DNA from: Mactra quadrangularis
Taxonomy: Eukaryota; Mollusca; Bivalvia; Venerida; Mactridae
Assembly (NCBI GenBank): GCA_025267735.1
Contig: CM046297.1
Coordinates: 11,282,515 to 11,346,514, forward strand
Direction: 5' to 3'
Length of the DNA stretch: 64,000 nt
Within the stretch, counting starts at the first letter, position 1. Every line of letters starts with the position of its first letter. Under the pieces are notes generated by a model. The model ran no database searches. It saw only the letters and a list, made by a program, of their open reading frames with translations, and was not told the DNA's origin. This document shows, piece by piece, positions 55,998 to 64,000 of this stretch. The position numbers and the translations under genes were made by a program.

Positions 55998-56498
55998 ATT
56001 ATGTAACGCGGTTGTTAGACACTAACGGAAGTACGCGCCTAGTAGCTGGTTTACTGCTAAATCCAGATATTTAGCCTTTCCAGAAAAGCAAGGTAAATAA
56101 AGGGACTTTTGTCAGTTATCTTCCTCTGATAAAATCTGAAGCAATCCAACTGGTAAGTGGGTCCTTACAGTTGGAATCCTCGGATTTTATCATTGAAGTC
56201 CTATGTAAGGATAACAAAATATTTCATCTAATATCTTTCTTGTTAATGAAGTGGTGAAATTTAGATAGTTCTTTACCTTAAAAATACTTAGCTTGAATTG
56301 CAAACAAATTAAATGATTTACAAAAATATTATTAAAGATTAATCTTGGCAAATTGACATTGAAAAGTAAGGGTAAAATCCGAGTAATCCAGCAGATTGGA
56401 CCTACCTATTTGAAGAGGAAATAACTGACTAAAGTCCCTAATTGACTGAGCTTGTGATATGACCTGTACAATGTCTTGCTACGGCGTTAAATCCAACA
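55998..56498 (+). repeat. SINE-B split by a MITE
   Basis: The 5' part (55998-56100) runs to GCCTTTCCAGAAAAGCAAGG. The 3' part (56443-56498) resumes TTGACTGAGCTTGTGATATG and ends CGGCGTTAAATCCAAC. The GGGACTTTAG MITE lies between, so the SINE is older. Confidence 0.7.
56101..56439 (-). mobile_element. GGGACTTTAGTCAG MITE, copy 2, nested in SINE-B
   Basis: Reverse-complement match to 47177-47528 through most of its length, with intact ends AGGGACTTTTGTCAGTTATC and GACTAAAGTCCCT. TAA flanks both sides. Confidence 0.8.
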
Positions 56499-56574
56499 AA
56501 AATATAAAAGAAAATAAGATATGAACAGTGCTGAAATTGTATAACACTTCCGCACATAATTTGTTTCTTTTAAA

Positions 56575-56700
56575 GATATATAAATCCCATCCAAAACCCA
56601 CCCCGTTGATTCTTTGAGCTTGAAATTTTATCCTCTAGCTCAGTACTGGGGGACCAGGAGGCGGACTCGAAAGTGATAAATCTCAGTTGTAAGAACTTGT
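56575..56700 (-). repeat. Repeat E, copy 3
   Basis: In reverse it matches 7145-7290: CACTTTCGAGTC and CCCAGTACTGAG, with CAACGGGGTGGGTTTTGGAT against CAACGGGGTAGATATTGGAT. Confidence 0.55.
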
Positions 56701-57065
56701 TTCACAATCGAGCAAAAATAAATTAGTACGAGTATATGTAAATGCGTATATGTAAATTATTTCCGTAATACTTAAATGTGTCTGGCTATAAGTGGCTATA
56801 TATTTATTATACCATTACACGTCTACATTAAATGGTCCTATGAGATACCTCATTAGTAAATTTGTAGTGTAATTACACATAATAAATGAAGCCGATTCCT
56901 ACGAGATTTCGCTAACGACTGACCATTTAAAGCAAGAAGTCAATACATGATTCATCATATTCACTATATAACATTTATGGTGAAAATATATGGTAAATGT
57001 AAGAAGCTTTAACAATTTACTGTCTATTGTTTTTGAACTTTTAATACATTTGAATACTACAAAAT

Positions 57066-57510
57066 TAGGGGTGTAACAATACGGTAAAAACCGTATTGCA
57101 ATATATCGCAATACGCAAAACCTGTATTGCAATATATTGCAATACGTACTGGTTTTGCGTATACATACAAAGCATGAATTAATGCATGTGCATCGTCGTA
57201 ATTGGATCAGCATTACACGCCAAATGTTGAAAAAGTGTGTAAAATGAACTATAAGTAAGAAAAACGAACTTTCGAAGAGAATTTTTCTCGCATTTGACTA
57301 AATGTTTAATCTTCCAAGACAAAGAAAGATTATTTCAAGTTTTCTACACATTTTACCATAATTCAAACAATTTACTTTCAGAATCTGATAAAATCAGTCA
57401 GTACGGCACATGACTACAACAACCGGTTCAAGGAAAAACGAACCGGTTAAAAACCGTCAGAATCCATATTGCAATATATACCGGTATATCGGTTAACCGT
57501 TACACCCCAA
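57066..57510 (-). mobile_element. hAT-type MITE, copy 2, intact, with 8-bp duplication
   Basis: Terminal repeats TAGGGGTGTAAC and GTTACACCCCAA. TACAAAAT is duplicated at 57058-57065 and 57511-57518. Inside are several TTGCAATATATTGCAATACG palindromes and AACCGGTT words. It is the unbroken form of the element at 3162-4178. Confidence 0.85.
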
Positions 57511-57522
57511 TACAAAATGTCA

Positions 57523-57757
57523 GATTAGAAGCTGTGGTCCAGTGGTACGACGCGCACTTGTGGATCGAAAGGTTCTTAGTTCGATCCCCACTAGGGACAC
57601 TGCTTATTTCATTGAGCAGGAAAATTATCTACAATCGCTCCACTCCATTTATGATTAAATGAGTCACTGTTAGTGAACATTCGTCTAATGGGGATGTCAG
57701 TGATCAGGCGTTATCGTACAAGGTTGTAAAGTCGGTTGAACTTGTATAATGGAAGCA
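57523..57757 (+). repeat. SINE-D, copy 3
   Basis: Head GAAGCTGTGGTCCAGTGGTA, B box GTTCGATCCCC, linker CACTAGGGACACTGCTTATTTC, and body ending CGTACAAGGTTGTAAAGTCGG. Confidence 0.75.
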
Positions 57758-58496
57758 ATCTTTAAACAACATTTTAAAATTTAAAATTATGCAAGATTTA
57801 GGGAAATTATAACAGTCTGATTGTCTGCAGACTAGCTCGGGTGAATTAAAAAATGTTTTTTACAACATTTTCACTAATCTTAAAATTCAGAGGACCTATT
57901 CACACAATTTCTTTCGAAAGAAATATCGTAAGACAATTTCACAAATTTGCAGTTTAAAAATCGAAGGATAATAAAAAAAAATATGAAACGTTATTCAGAA
58001 GGTATTTAGTTATTCTATATTGTACGAAAAGAATTTTTGGAAATAATAGGCCAAAGAAATGACCATATTGTGGATGCGTCTTGCTTTCGACTTACGATGA
58101 TTTTTATCGCAAGTTTTTGAGAAAAGATGTTCAACCAATAATAAAATAAAGGTAGTTTGCGTCAAACCTGGATCCCTTAAACGTTAACCTTTAAGTATCA
58201 CTATACAGTCTGCATTCAGTTGTTGCTTCTTTTTTTCATTTACTGCAATAAAATATAACAATCCTCGACTGTATTGAGTTTTCCACCATACTGACTGTAG
58301 AGCTGTCATCTTAACTTCCGAGATCCCGATATCACCGATCTACGTTACCAAGGGGAATAATCGTTTAGCATTTTCAGATATATTATAGTTCGATTATGTC
58401 CCTTTTACTTAAGTACCCAGATAAATTCAAGAAAGGTGAAATGAATACATCTAGAACTTTAAACACACCATGTATGTACATATAAATATTACACCT
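57758..58496. other. AT-rich stretch, nothing recognised
   Basis: No gene or repeat was recognised in these 740 bp. Confidence 0.4.
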
Positions 58497-58815
58497 GTAG
58501 CCTGTTCAATTACCCTAAACGTTCCAAAACGTTCCGTAACGATACATTCGGAACTCCTCGGCCATTCGCTGCGAATAATCTAATCTTATAAACAAAAATA
58601 CGATCGTTAAGGCAATGAGTGATGTTTCAAAATTTACGGACTAAGAAAGAAACCTCATTCATTTCCTAAACGATCGTATATTTTTTTACTTCAACACCGG
58701 TAGTTTCAAAATAGCGTCTAAATATGTCCGAGATTATTCGCAGCGAATGGCCGAGGAGTTCCGAATGTATCGTTACGGAACGTTTTGTAACGTTTAGGGT
58801 AATTAAACAGGCTAC
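58497..58815. mobile_element. Foldback element, ATTCGGAACTCC family, copy 2
   Basis: Ends GTAGCCTGTTCAATTACCCT and AGGGTAATTAAACAGGCTAC are nearly perfect inverted repeats and continue through ACGTTCCGTAACGATACATT. Compared with 8641-8963 the centre is the same in outline but inverted in part, as expected for a palindromic element. Confidence 0.85.
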
Positions 58816-58959
58816 AAAGCTACAAATTAAGTTTTATCCAATCCATGCCCAGAGTCTGTATTGCTAGTCATATCGGAGTGGCCGAAATTTAAATGTGAGT
58901 TTTTCCATACTCACGGCAAATTGGCGTAAGGGAAATTTCCGTAGAGATTTATGAGTAAT

Positions 58960-59177
58960 GCCCAATCGCAGACTGTGAATAATACCGCTGTTAAATTAGC
59001 ATGCAAAACTTGGTCTAAAAATAGAAATTACGAAATAAAAATGTGATTAATAGTGTTTTCGTCTACATGAAAGCTATGCATTGATTGGTCGAAACAAAGT
59101 TCATCTCGACGTGACCTTCCACGAAGACGGTAGAGATCCTGTACGACAATGCTCTACAGGATATCTGTTTACGGAGA
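58960..59177 (+). repeat. Repeat F, copy 3, 5'-truncated
   Basis: From CCCAATCGCAGACTGTGAAT to CTACAGGATATCTGTTTACGG it matches the other two copies. The first ~170 bp are absent. Confidence 0.75.
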
Positions 59178-59244
59178 TTGATGTTAGCCTATACATTTAC
59201 AAGTTCTAATAATATCCAATCCAATTTCATAGAATGTATGAGGA

Positions 59245-60033
59245 AAAATAAAATATTTTCAGGACAAACTTTATTATCTTTATAATCAGTTTTATTGTAA
59301 AACTATTTATGATTTTTCAATGAAAAATATCTGTAAAAATAATGTACAATATATACAAGTTAATATACAAAATAAAATGGTTATCACACATACTTTCGAC
59401 AGCCATAGCAAGTTATTAAAGACACATCCATCTATGTAAGTAAATACACATGAAAATTAGCACATATATAACACGTGGTGTACCTTTTACAACCAGTAGT
59501 ATATATTCGTGATGGCACCAATGGGCATGCTCAGTGTGAATGTAAATGGTGGTCCGTACTGGACTCCATAGTTTTCGATGATAGTAGTAACCGAAAACGG
59601 CACTTTTACTCATAGGAAAACGTATCTTTATACATGCCACATTATCGAAATTCTTATTCCTGGTGAGTTTAGTTCCATTGTAAATGGTAGCCCATTTTAA
59701 CTTCCATTGTTTTGTTTATGATCATAGTTTTTATAGTCCAACTTGTTTGCCATAGTTTTGGATAATCCCATGGTAGCCCATCCTGAGTTCCATTGTTCTG
59801 TTTAGGTCCATGGTAAATGGTAGCCTATTTTCTCATTTCCCATTGTTAAGTTCAGGTTATTGAAAACCTGTCTTAATGTCCATAGTTGTTGTATGCAAAT
59901 TGTCATTCATACAATGAGATTGCATGTTAACCATCACATAACAAAACAAATGGTTGTGATTCTACGGAAGACAAGGCTTGCCAACATCTCCATGTTGGAG
60001 TATATCAGTTTTAGAGTTCAATGGTCATCGGAA
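59245..60033 (-). other. Probable 3' untranslated region of the right-edge gene, with degenerate repeats
   Basis: It follows the stop codon at 60034. AATAAA-type signals on the minus strand (complement TTTATT) are near 59270 and 59290. Between 59655 and 59860 the words TTCCATTGT, CCATGGTAAATGGTAGCC and GGTAGCCCATTTT recur several times, forming a degenerate tandem array inside this region. Confidence 0.45.
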
Positions 60034-60099
60034 CTATAGAGTAGTTTTCATGTCAATGTAGGATGTAACAGGAATGTCTGTTTGTAGGTCGGCACCAAG
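60034..60099 (-). CDS. Terminal exon of the Tyr-rich tail gene
   Basis: A TATCATTTCAG acceptor precedes 60099. The exon encodes LGADLQTDIPVTSYIDMKTTL and a TAG stop, 21 residues in phase 0. YIDM fits the YxxM motif bound by PI3-kinase SH2 domains when phosphorylated. The last residues KTTL fit a class I PDZ ligand (S/T-x-hydrophobic). Together with the upstream exons this suggests a signalling tail just inside the plasma membrane, but the protein is not identified. Confidence 0.75.
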   Translation of the reverse strand, partial: LGADLQTDIPVTSYIDMKTTL

Positions 60100-60194
60100 C
60101 TGAAATGATAGCAAAGAGAAAAATACATAGACACGATAGATCTTCAGATTTCCATCGATGTATATATTTTTATTTAAAGTCCCTAACTACAAAA

Positions 60195-60345
60195 TGTAGC
60201 TTAGTTCGTAGCACACAAGTCTACTCATTGAGTGGTCGTAAGTACCATTGCAGGGCGGGGCATACTTTTGTGTAACTTGGTCATGAAACATTTTCTTTGG
60301 TCATTATCCCTCCTACCACTAATTGTAAGCAGTATCTAACATGCT
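60195..60345 (+). repeat. SINE-B, degenerate plus-strand copy in the last intron
   Basis: Recognisable words are TTAGTTCGTAGCACACAAGTC, GCGGGGCATACTTTTGTG, CTTGGTCATGAAAC and CCCTCCTACCACTAATT. Confidence 0.6.
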
Positions 60346-60720
60346 TTGTCACAGTGTCTATCTCATCCAATTAGTTTTCGTTGACAATTTGCATTAACAT
60401 ATTCTTTGTTTAACATTTCGAAAGTCGCCTGGGAAAATTCAACTGCAAAAATATCGATTGACCAGCCAGGGCAAATAACTGATCATGTCACCTGATTGAA
60501 AAGCATGTTAACCTCGGCGGTGACTCCAAGACGCTGTAAAATCGTGTAGCGGTAATAAATTTAGCCACTTCCGCGGTCGTAGTAAGGTCGTATTTCCTGA
60601 AAATATTATTTTCGCTAATTGGCTGGTTGCTTGACAATCGAATAACTTTCTATTGTTTCATAATGATTTTAAAACGCAAATTTTCTTCAATCACTTGCTA
60701 AATGCAGAACAGCAATGCCT

Positions 60721-61042
60721 CAGTCCTATAAAATTGTGGTTTGTTGCGGACCCGTAAGTGCAGACAGCCGTAGGCCGTGAGAAGCCTTGCGTATCAAGGT
60801 GACGGTACGCACCCGTAGGGAGCCGTAGCGGGAAGATATGCAAGTTTAATCCCTTCTCGGCCACGATTTTGTTCACGATTTGACTTTGAAACTGATAAGT
60901 GTAACCACGGCTCATCTCAAGGACCCTGAAATAAACGTAACAGTCCGTACGGGTACGCAAGAGTTCGTACGAGTCCTTGCGGAGCTTGGTCGCACGGCGC
61001 CCGTACGGTGCTCTCGCGGCTATTTTTATGTTTATGGGACTG
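60721..61042. mobile_element. CAGTCCCATAAA element, copy 3
   Basis: Ends CAGTCCTATAAA and TTTATGGGACTG. The GC-rich body matches 37423 and 45130. It lies in an intron of the right-edge gene. This copy has the best right terminal repeat. Confidence 0.8.
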
Positions 61043-61129
61043 TAGCTAAAGACGAATCATTGCAAACAAGTGTTTATATGTGTATATAAACAACGGTAGA
61101 TTAGTTTAGTTCTGAAGCATCAATTATGT

Positions 61130-61407
61130 ATGGTGGCTGATTTATGCCATGTCGTATTTTCGTTTCTTCGCCGCGAAGAACGAATGGACGAAAATACGAC
61201 AGATGTAAGGCGAAAACACGACACATTTTATCTGTCGTATTGTTGTATTTATTTTGTCGTGTGTTCGTTTCTTCATGGGGTGAAAAAAACGAAGTAACAA
61301 AAAGACGAGGATACGACAAACTATGGATTTGTCGTGTCTTCGTGTTTTCGTTTCTTCGTTTCTTCGCGGCGAAGAAACGAAAATACGACATGGCATAAAT
61401 CAGCAAC
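61130..61407. mobile_element. Near-palindromic element with TTCTTCGCCGCGAAGAA ends
   Basis: GGCTGATTTATGCCATGTCG (61135-61154) is matched in reverse by CGACATGGCATAAATCAGC (61386-61404). The inversion continues through TATTTTCGTTTCTTCG and the inner GCCGCGAAG/CTTCGCGGC. Because both ends read the same, both strands carry similar open frames beginning MPCRIFVSSPRR (61142-61396 minus and 61144-61398 plus). The interior is rich in CGACA and TTCGT words. It lies in an intron of the right-edge gene. Confidence 0.8.
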
Positions 61408-61431
61408 CATAATTATGAATGTTTTACTTAC

Positions 61432-61497
61432 ATTAAGATAGGATGTATTATATACGTCATTGGGTTGTTGTGACACATGAGGTCTCCTTATAGAATA
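61432..61497 (-). CDS. Internal exon of the Tyr-rich tail gene (22 codons)
   Basis: Acceptor GTATTTTCAG and donor AAT followed by GTAAGT bracket exactly 66 bp in phase 0, encoding YSIRRPHVSQQPNDVYNTSYLN. Two tyrosines sit in short motifs. With the next exon the end reads YLNLG, a YxN site of the kind bound by the Grb2 SH2 domain. Confidence 0.75.
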
Positions 61498-62919
61498 CTG
61501 AAAATACAATGTAACAGAAAGAGTTAGAATAATCACATGTGAGGTGCTGAGAAAATGTCACTTTTCAAAACAAATAAACGAGGATTTAAACAAGTACACA
61601 TAAAGTACTGAAACATATGTACATGTTCAAAGAAATGCAGAAGGTGGGCTATTACTAATTCTTTTTCTAGCATAATTAAGAAGGAAGATACTATATTTTT
61701 TCAAAATGCAAATCATCAATGTTGTAAAATGAATCATTTTCTCTGAGTAGACTATCACTGTAATACAAAGCTAGGTCACACTTTGCCTTGTTTATGATTA
61801 ACATATTAAGATTTTCAAATGTATAAGTTGAAGCTGTTTAGTAGCGCTACCTTGAAGAACGAAATTGCTTACATAAAACAATGAAACAACTTAATGATCT
61901 GTCTAGCCAAGTTATAAATAAATAACACACAATACTACAACATTAGTAAAATGATAACGATTGGTTATAAAATCTATAGCCAAGTATGTCTACGAGGAGT
62001 AAGTCCTGCTTAATAATTGCTGTCTTAATTCTTCAATGTATTTTCCTAAAAACTATAAAATAGTTCAAACGTCGATTTGGAATTACGACGACGATTTCAC
62101 TCATTGATTTGTAAAATATTAAAATCGTTTGAAGAAAAATGCTAGCTTAATTATCATGCGTCACGCTCATACTTTCAGCATTGACCGTGTTCACGATGCA
62201 TTCTCATAATTGGAAAAGATAGTTCGTTTATTTTTTTTGCAGAACACGTTATTGCTCGTCGCCATCACTATTTGGCGGTGCGCCTCTCACAGTACTGTAG
62301 CCTGTTCAATTATCCCGAAAGTTCCGAAACATTCGGTGACGTTAGGGTCGGAAAAACTTAACACAAAGACAACTCAACCCCAGGCAACTAAATCCCAAAA
62401 TAACGGGTTAAGTTGTCACAACTTTTAGTTGAGTTATCCACGGGTTGAGTTGTCTTCGGGTTGAGTTTTCCCGTACGCGTAACGTTAGCTAGCAGTAGTT
62501 ACTGAACACGTAGCTGTTCGTGCGTGCCGCAGAATGTAAGAAAACTCCATATCATTCCACAAGACATATTTTTTAATATAATTTTATATCTGGGCGTTAC
62601 GTCATTAATCAACACTTTATGGTCATTTATGTTGGAAAGTTCACCTAACGAAATTGTCGTGACAATTTTCCCTTATGATCTGTCTGACATCCCTTACGCT
62701 TCTAGTTTACTATTTTTTAACATAAAAAGAGTGCTATACAAATGTGGTATATAATACAAAAGTAATGAATGGAGTTCTGTGTCAAACGGATATGTATCAT
62801 AATATTTGATGAATCTGCAACGTTTCTGGCCAAACTATGGCATGAATGATGTTGTATAAATGTACCATAAAACAAAACTTGCAATACTATATTCTATAAG
62901 ACAAACACACGTATGTTAC
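61498..62919 (-). other. Intron of the Tyr-rich tail gene with repeat fragments
   Basis: Nothing coding. It contains a foldback-family fragment (62296-62345), a cluster of GGGTTGAGTTGTC words (62343-62490), and a LINE-like 3' end at 62725-62760 (GAGTGCTATACAAATGTGG). Confidence 0.5.
62343..62490. repeat. Cluster of GGGTTGAGTTGTC words in both orientations
   Basis: ACAACTCAACCCC (62371-62383) faces GGGTTAAGTTGTCACAAC, TAGTTGAGTTATCC, CGGGTTGAGTTGTCTTC and CGGGTTGAGTTTTCCCG (62404-62476). GTCGGAAAAACTTAAC at the left pairs loosely with the right end, so this is probably a small element with inverted ends inserted into the foldback fragment beside it. Confidence 0.6.
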
Positions 62920-62961
62920 CTCAGTGCTCGTTCCAGCGGCACCATAACTGGTGGATTGCTG
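62920..62961 (-). CDS. Small internal exon of the Tyr-rich tail gene (14 codons)
   Basis: An exon of 42 bp in phase 0 encoding QQSTSYGAAGTSTE, with donor GAG followed by GTAACA. The acceptor is CATGACAGCAG, an NAG-NAG pair, so the exon may start at 62961 or 62958 and include or skip one Gln. The polypyrimidine tract is weak, so this small exon could be alternatively used. Both neighbours are phase 0, so skipping keeps the frame. Confidence 0.6.
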
Positions 62962-63000
62962 CTGTCATGATAAATATTTATTAATTTGAATATTTTGAAT

Positions 63001-63061
63001 TATGATGATGATGATGTTAATGTTGATGATGATAGTGATGATGGTGATAATAATGATGATT
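63001..63061 (+). repeat. GAT-type microsatellite
   Basis: Imperfect (GAT)n with interspersed GTT, AGT and AAT triplets. Confidence 0.85.
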
Positions 63062-63314
63062 ATACAACTTTATTTAGACCAGAACACAGTTGTTAGATAA
63101 TGTTATTATCCATCATGAAAATTGGTGCATTTGTACTGGCCATTTTGACAAAACAGTTCCATTACTATTTAAGTAGTAAATTTGAAATCGCCATAAAGCA
63201 AATGGTTGGTTTTATAAAGGCATTTGATTTCACAAAACATTTTTTTTCTGAGAATGTCTTTTCAATCAAATATTTATCTGACTAGAAGGTATTAACATAT
63301 AAACACAAACTTAC

Positions 63315-63437
63315 ATCAGCATTAGGATCAATTCTTCTTAATGAAGGTACAATATTTATGGCTGGTAAATCACTATTAGAGTCTGTAGGTAGATATAGTT
63401 GACCACGACCATTGGAATTAAATACTGGTTCAAATGC
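63315..63437 (-). CDS. Internal exon of the Tyr-rich tail gene (41 codons)
   Basis: Acceptor ATATTTCAG and donor GAT followed by GTAAGT bracket 123 bp in phase 0. The product starts AFEPVFNSNGRGQLYLPTDS and ends PSLRRIDPNAD. It is hydrophilic, without Cys or predicted helix, as expected for a disordered cytoplasmic tail. Confidence 0.8.
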
Positions 63438-63609
63438 CTGAAATATAAATAATTCTCTACCAAAACGCTGTATTATAATTTCTTGCAACTTTATTGTGTA
63501 ACCAATACATATGGTTGACACTGTCCCAATCATTATCAGAGTATTTAGTCACGTGATCTATATACAACTTATGAGGAAAACATTTTTTTCGCCAAATTAT
63601 TCTTTTTAT

Positions 63610-63834
63610 TGGTTTTAACGTCATGCCATTACACGGTATTGTCATTATCAATGGTCAACTCACCTAACTTAGCTTACCTGGACGGAGCAATTGTCTATAA
63701 ACAGCATTGCTTACCCATATACAAAGCTAACAATTTCTCCATAAACATTTTATTGAAGGAAATTTGACATTATTGTTGAATTTAAATGACAGAATATACC
63801 CGGCCCGAGTGAGGCTCGAACCAGTAACTCGGTA
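63610..63834 (-). repeat. SINE-A, diverged copy in an intron
   Basis: In reverse: head GGGCCGGGTATATTCTG is decayed, body CAATAATGTCAAATTTCC and tail with GGTGAGTTGACC and GACGTTAAAACC are recognisable. It sits between two exons of the right-edge gene. Confidence 0.6.
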
Positions 63835-63900
63835 CATTACATGTTGATTATAAATACATTGTAATTATATTATGATTCGGTCTAATGATTTGCCACTTAC

Positions 63901-64000
63901 TTGATTAAGAGATGCAGGCATGCGATGATAGTTGCCATACGGAGCAGTGGCTCGACCATAACTTGATCTAAAACTTAAATCTCGTAAGGTCACGTCTTTC
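63901..64000 (-). CDS. Exon of the Tyr-rich tail gene, cut by the right edge
   Basis: The exon ends with a strong donor (CAA followed by GTAAGTGG). It encodes 33 complete codons: KDVTLRDLSFRSSYGRATAP then YGNYHRMPASLNQ. All five exons seen (63901-64000, 63315-63437, 62920-62961, 61432-61497, 60034-60099) join in phase 0 to give 131 residues and a stop. The region is rich in Tyr, Ser, Asn and Pro, with SSYG and YGNY motifs. No domain was recognised. It may be the intracellular tail of a receptor or adhesion molecule. That is inference from composition and C-terminal motifs. Confidence 0.75.

Noticed and set aside
61142..61398. Two overlapping frames beginning MPCRIFVSSPRR on opposite strands
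   Set aside because: They arise from the inverted ends of one palindromic element; no domain and no splice support.

Overview
The window is AT-rich, intron-rich animal DNA with very little coding sequence and a dense load of transposons. Its short tRNA-derived SINEs (A-box/B-box heads, tails containing an 'AACGCCGT..CAACAC' core), a Helitron-like element with ~145-bp core repeats, palindromic elements and GT11 fucosyltransferase sequence suggest a lophotrochozoan, probably a bivalve mollusc. This taxonomic call is inference. I see no bacterial genes, CRISPR arrays, rRNA genes or free-standing functional tRNA genes.

Two gene pieces are well supported, one at each edge and both on the minus strand. 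Positions 1-828 encode the N-terminal 276 residues of a Golgi-type alpha-1,2-fucosyltransferase (GT11), which continues beyond the left edge. Positions 60034-64000 hold the last five exons of an unrecognised protein. All their junctions are phase 0, and the tail is Tyr-rich with YxxM and YxN motifs and a class I PDZ-type C-terminus, as in an adaptor or receptor cytoplasmic tail. Weaker pieces are a basic terminal exon at 14736-14952, a Cys-rich C-terminus at 12166-12414, two paralogous 22-codon exons at 41981-42046 and 54221-54286 (the first has lost its ATG), and short ORFs in the duplicated block.

Layout. 0-3 kb: fucosyltransferase and its flank. 3-7 kb: a hAT-type element split by a Helitron-like element, then a decayed LINE. 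7-20 kb: foldback elements, four SINE families, and a ~390-bp repeat seen again at 18.5 and 59 kb. 21.6-31.4 kb: a diverged segmental duplication, whose left copy was hit by a 5'-truncated LINE with a long tandem array in its 3' region and whose halves are separated by a 1.33-kb hAT element with a perfect 8-bp target duplication. 31.9-50.7 kb: overlapping tandem segmental duplications (units A, B and C), in which insertions in one unit can be dated against empty sites in another. 50.7-59 kb: SINEs, nested MITEs and hairpin elements. 59-64 kb: the 3' end of the right-edge gene, with transposons in its introns.

The most informative features are the insertions with recognisable empty sites in paralogous copies (LINE, SINE-A, CAGTCCC element), the gene-like exon pair in the duplicated block, and the unidentified Tyr-rich tail. 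I found no convincing new enzymatic system.
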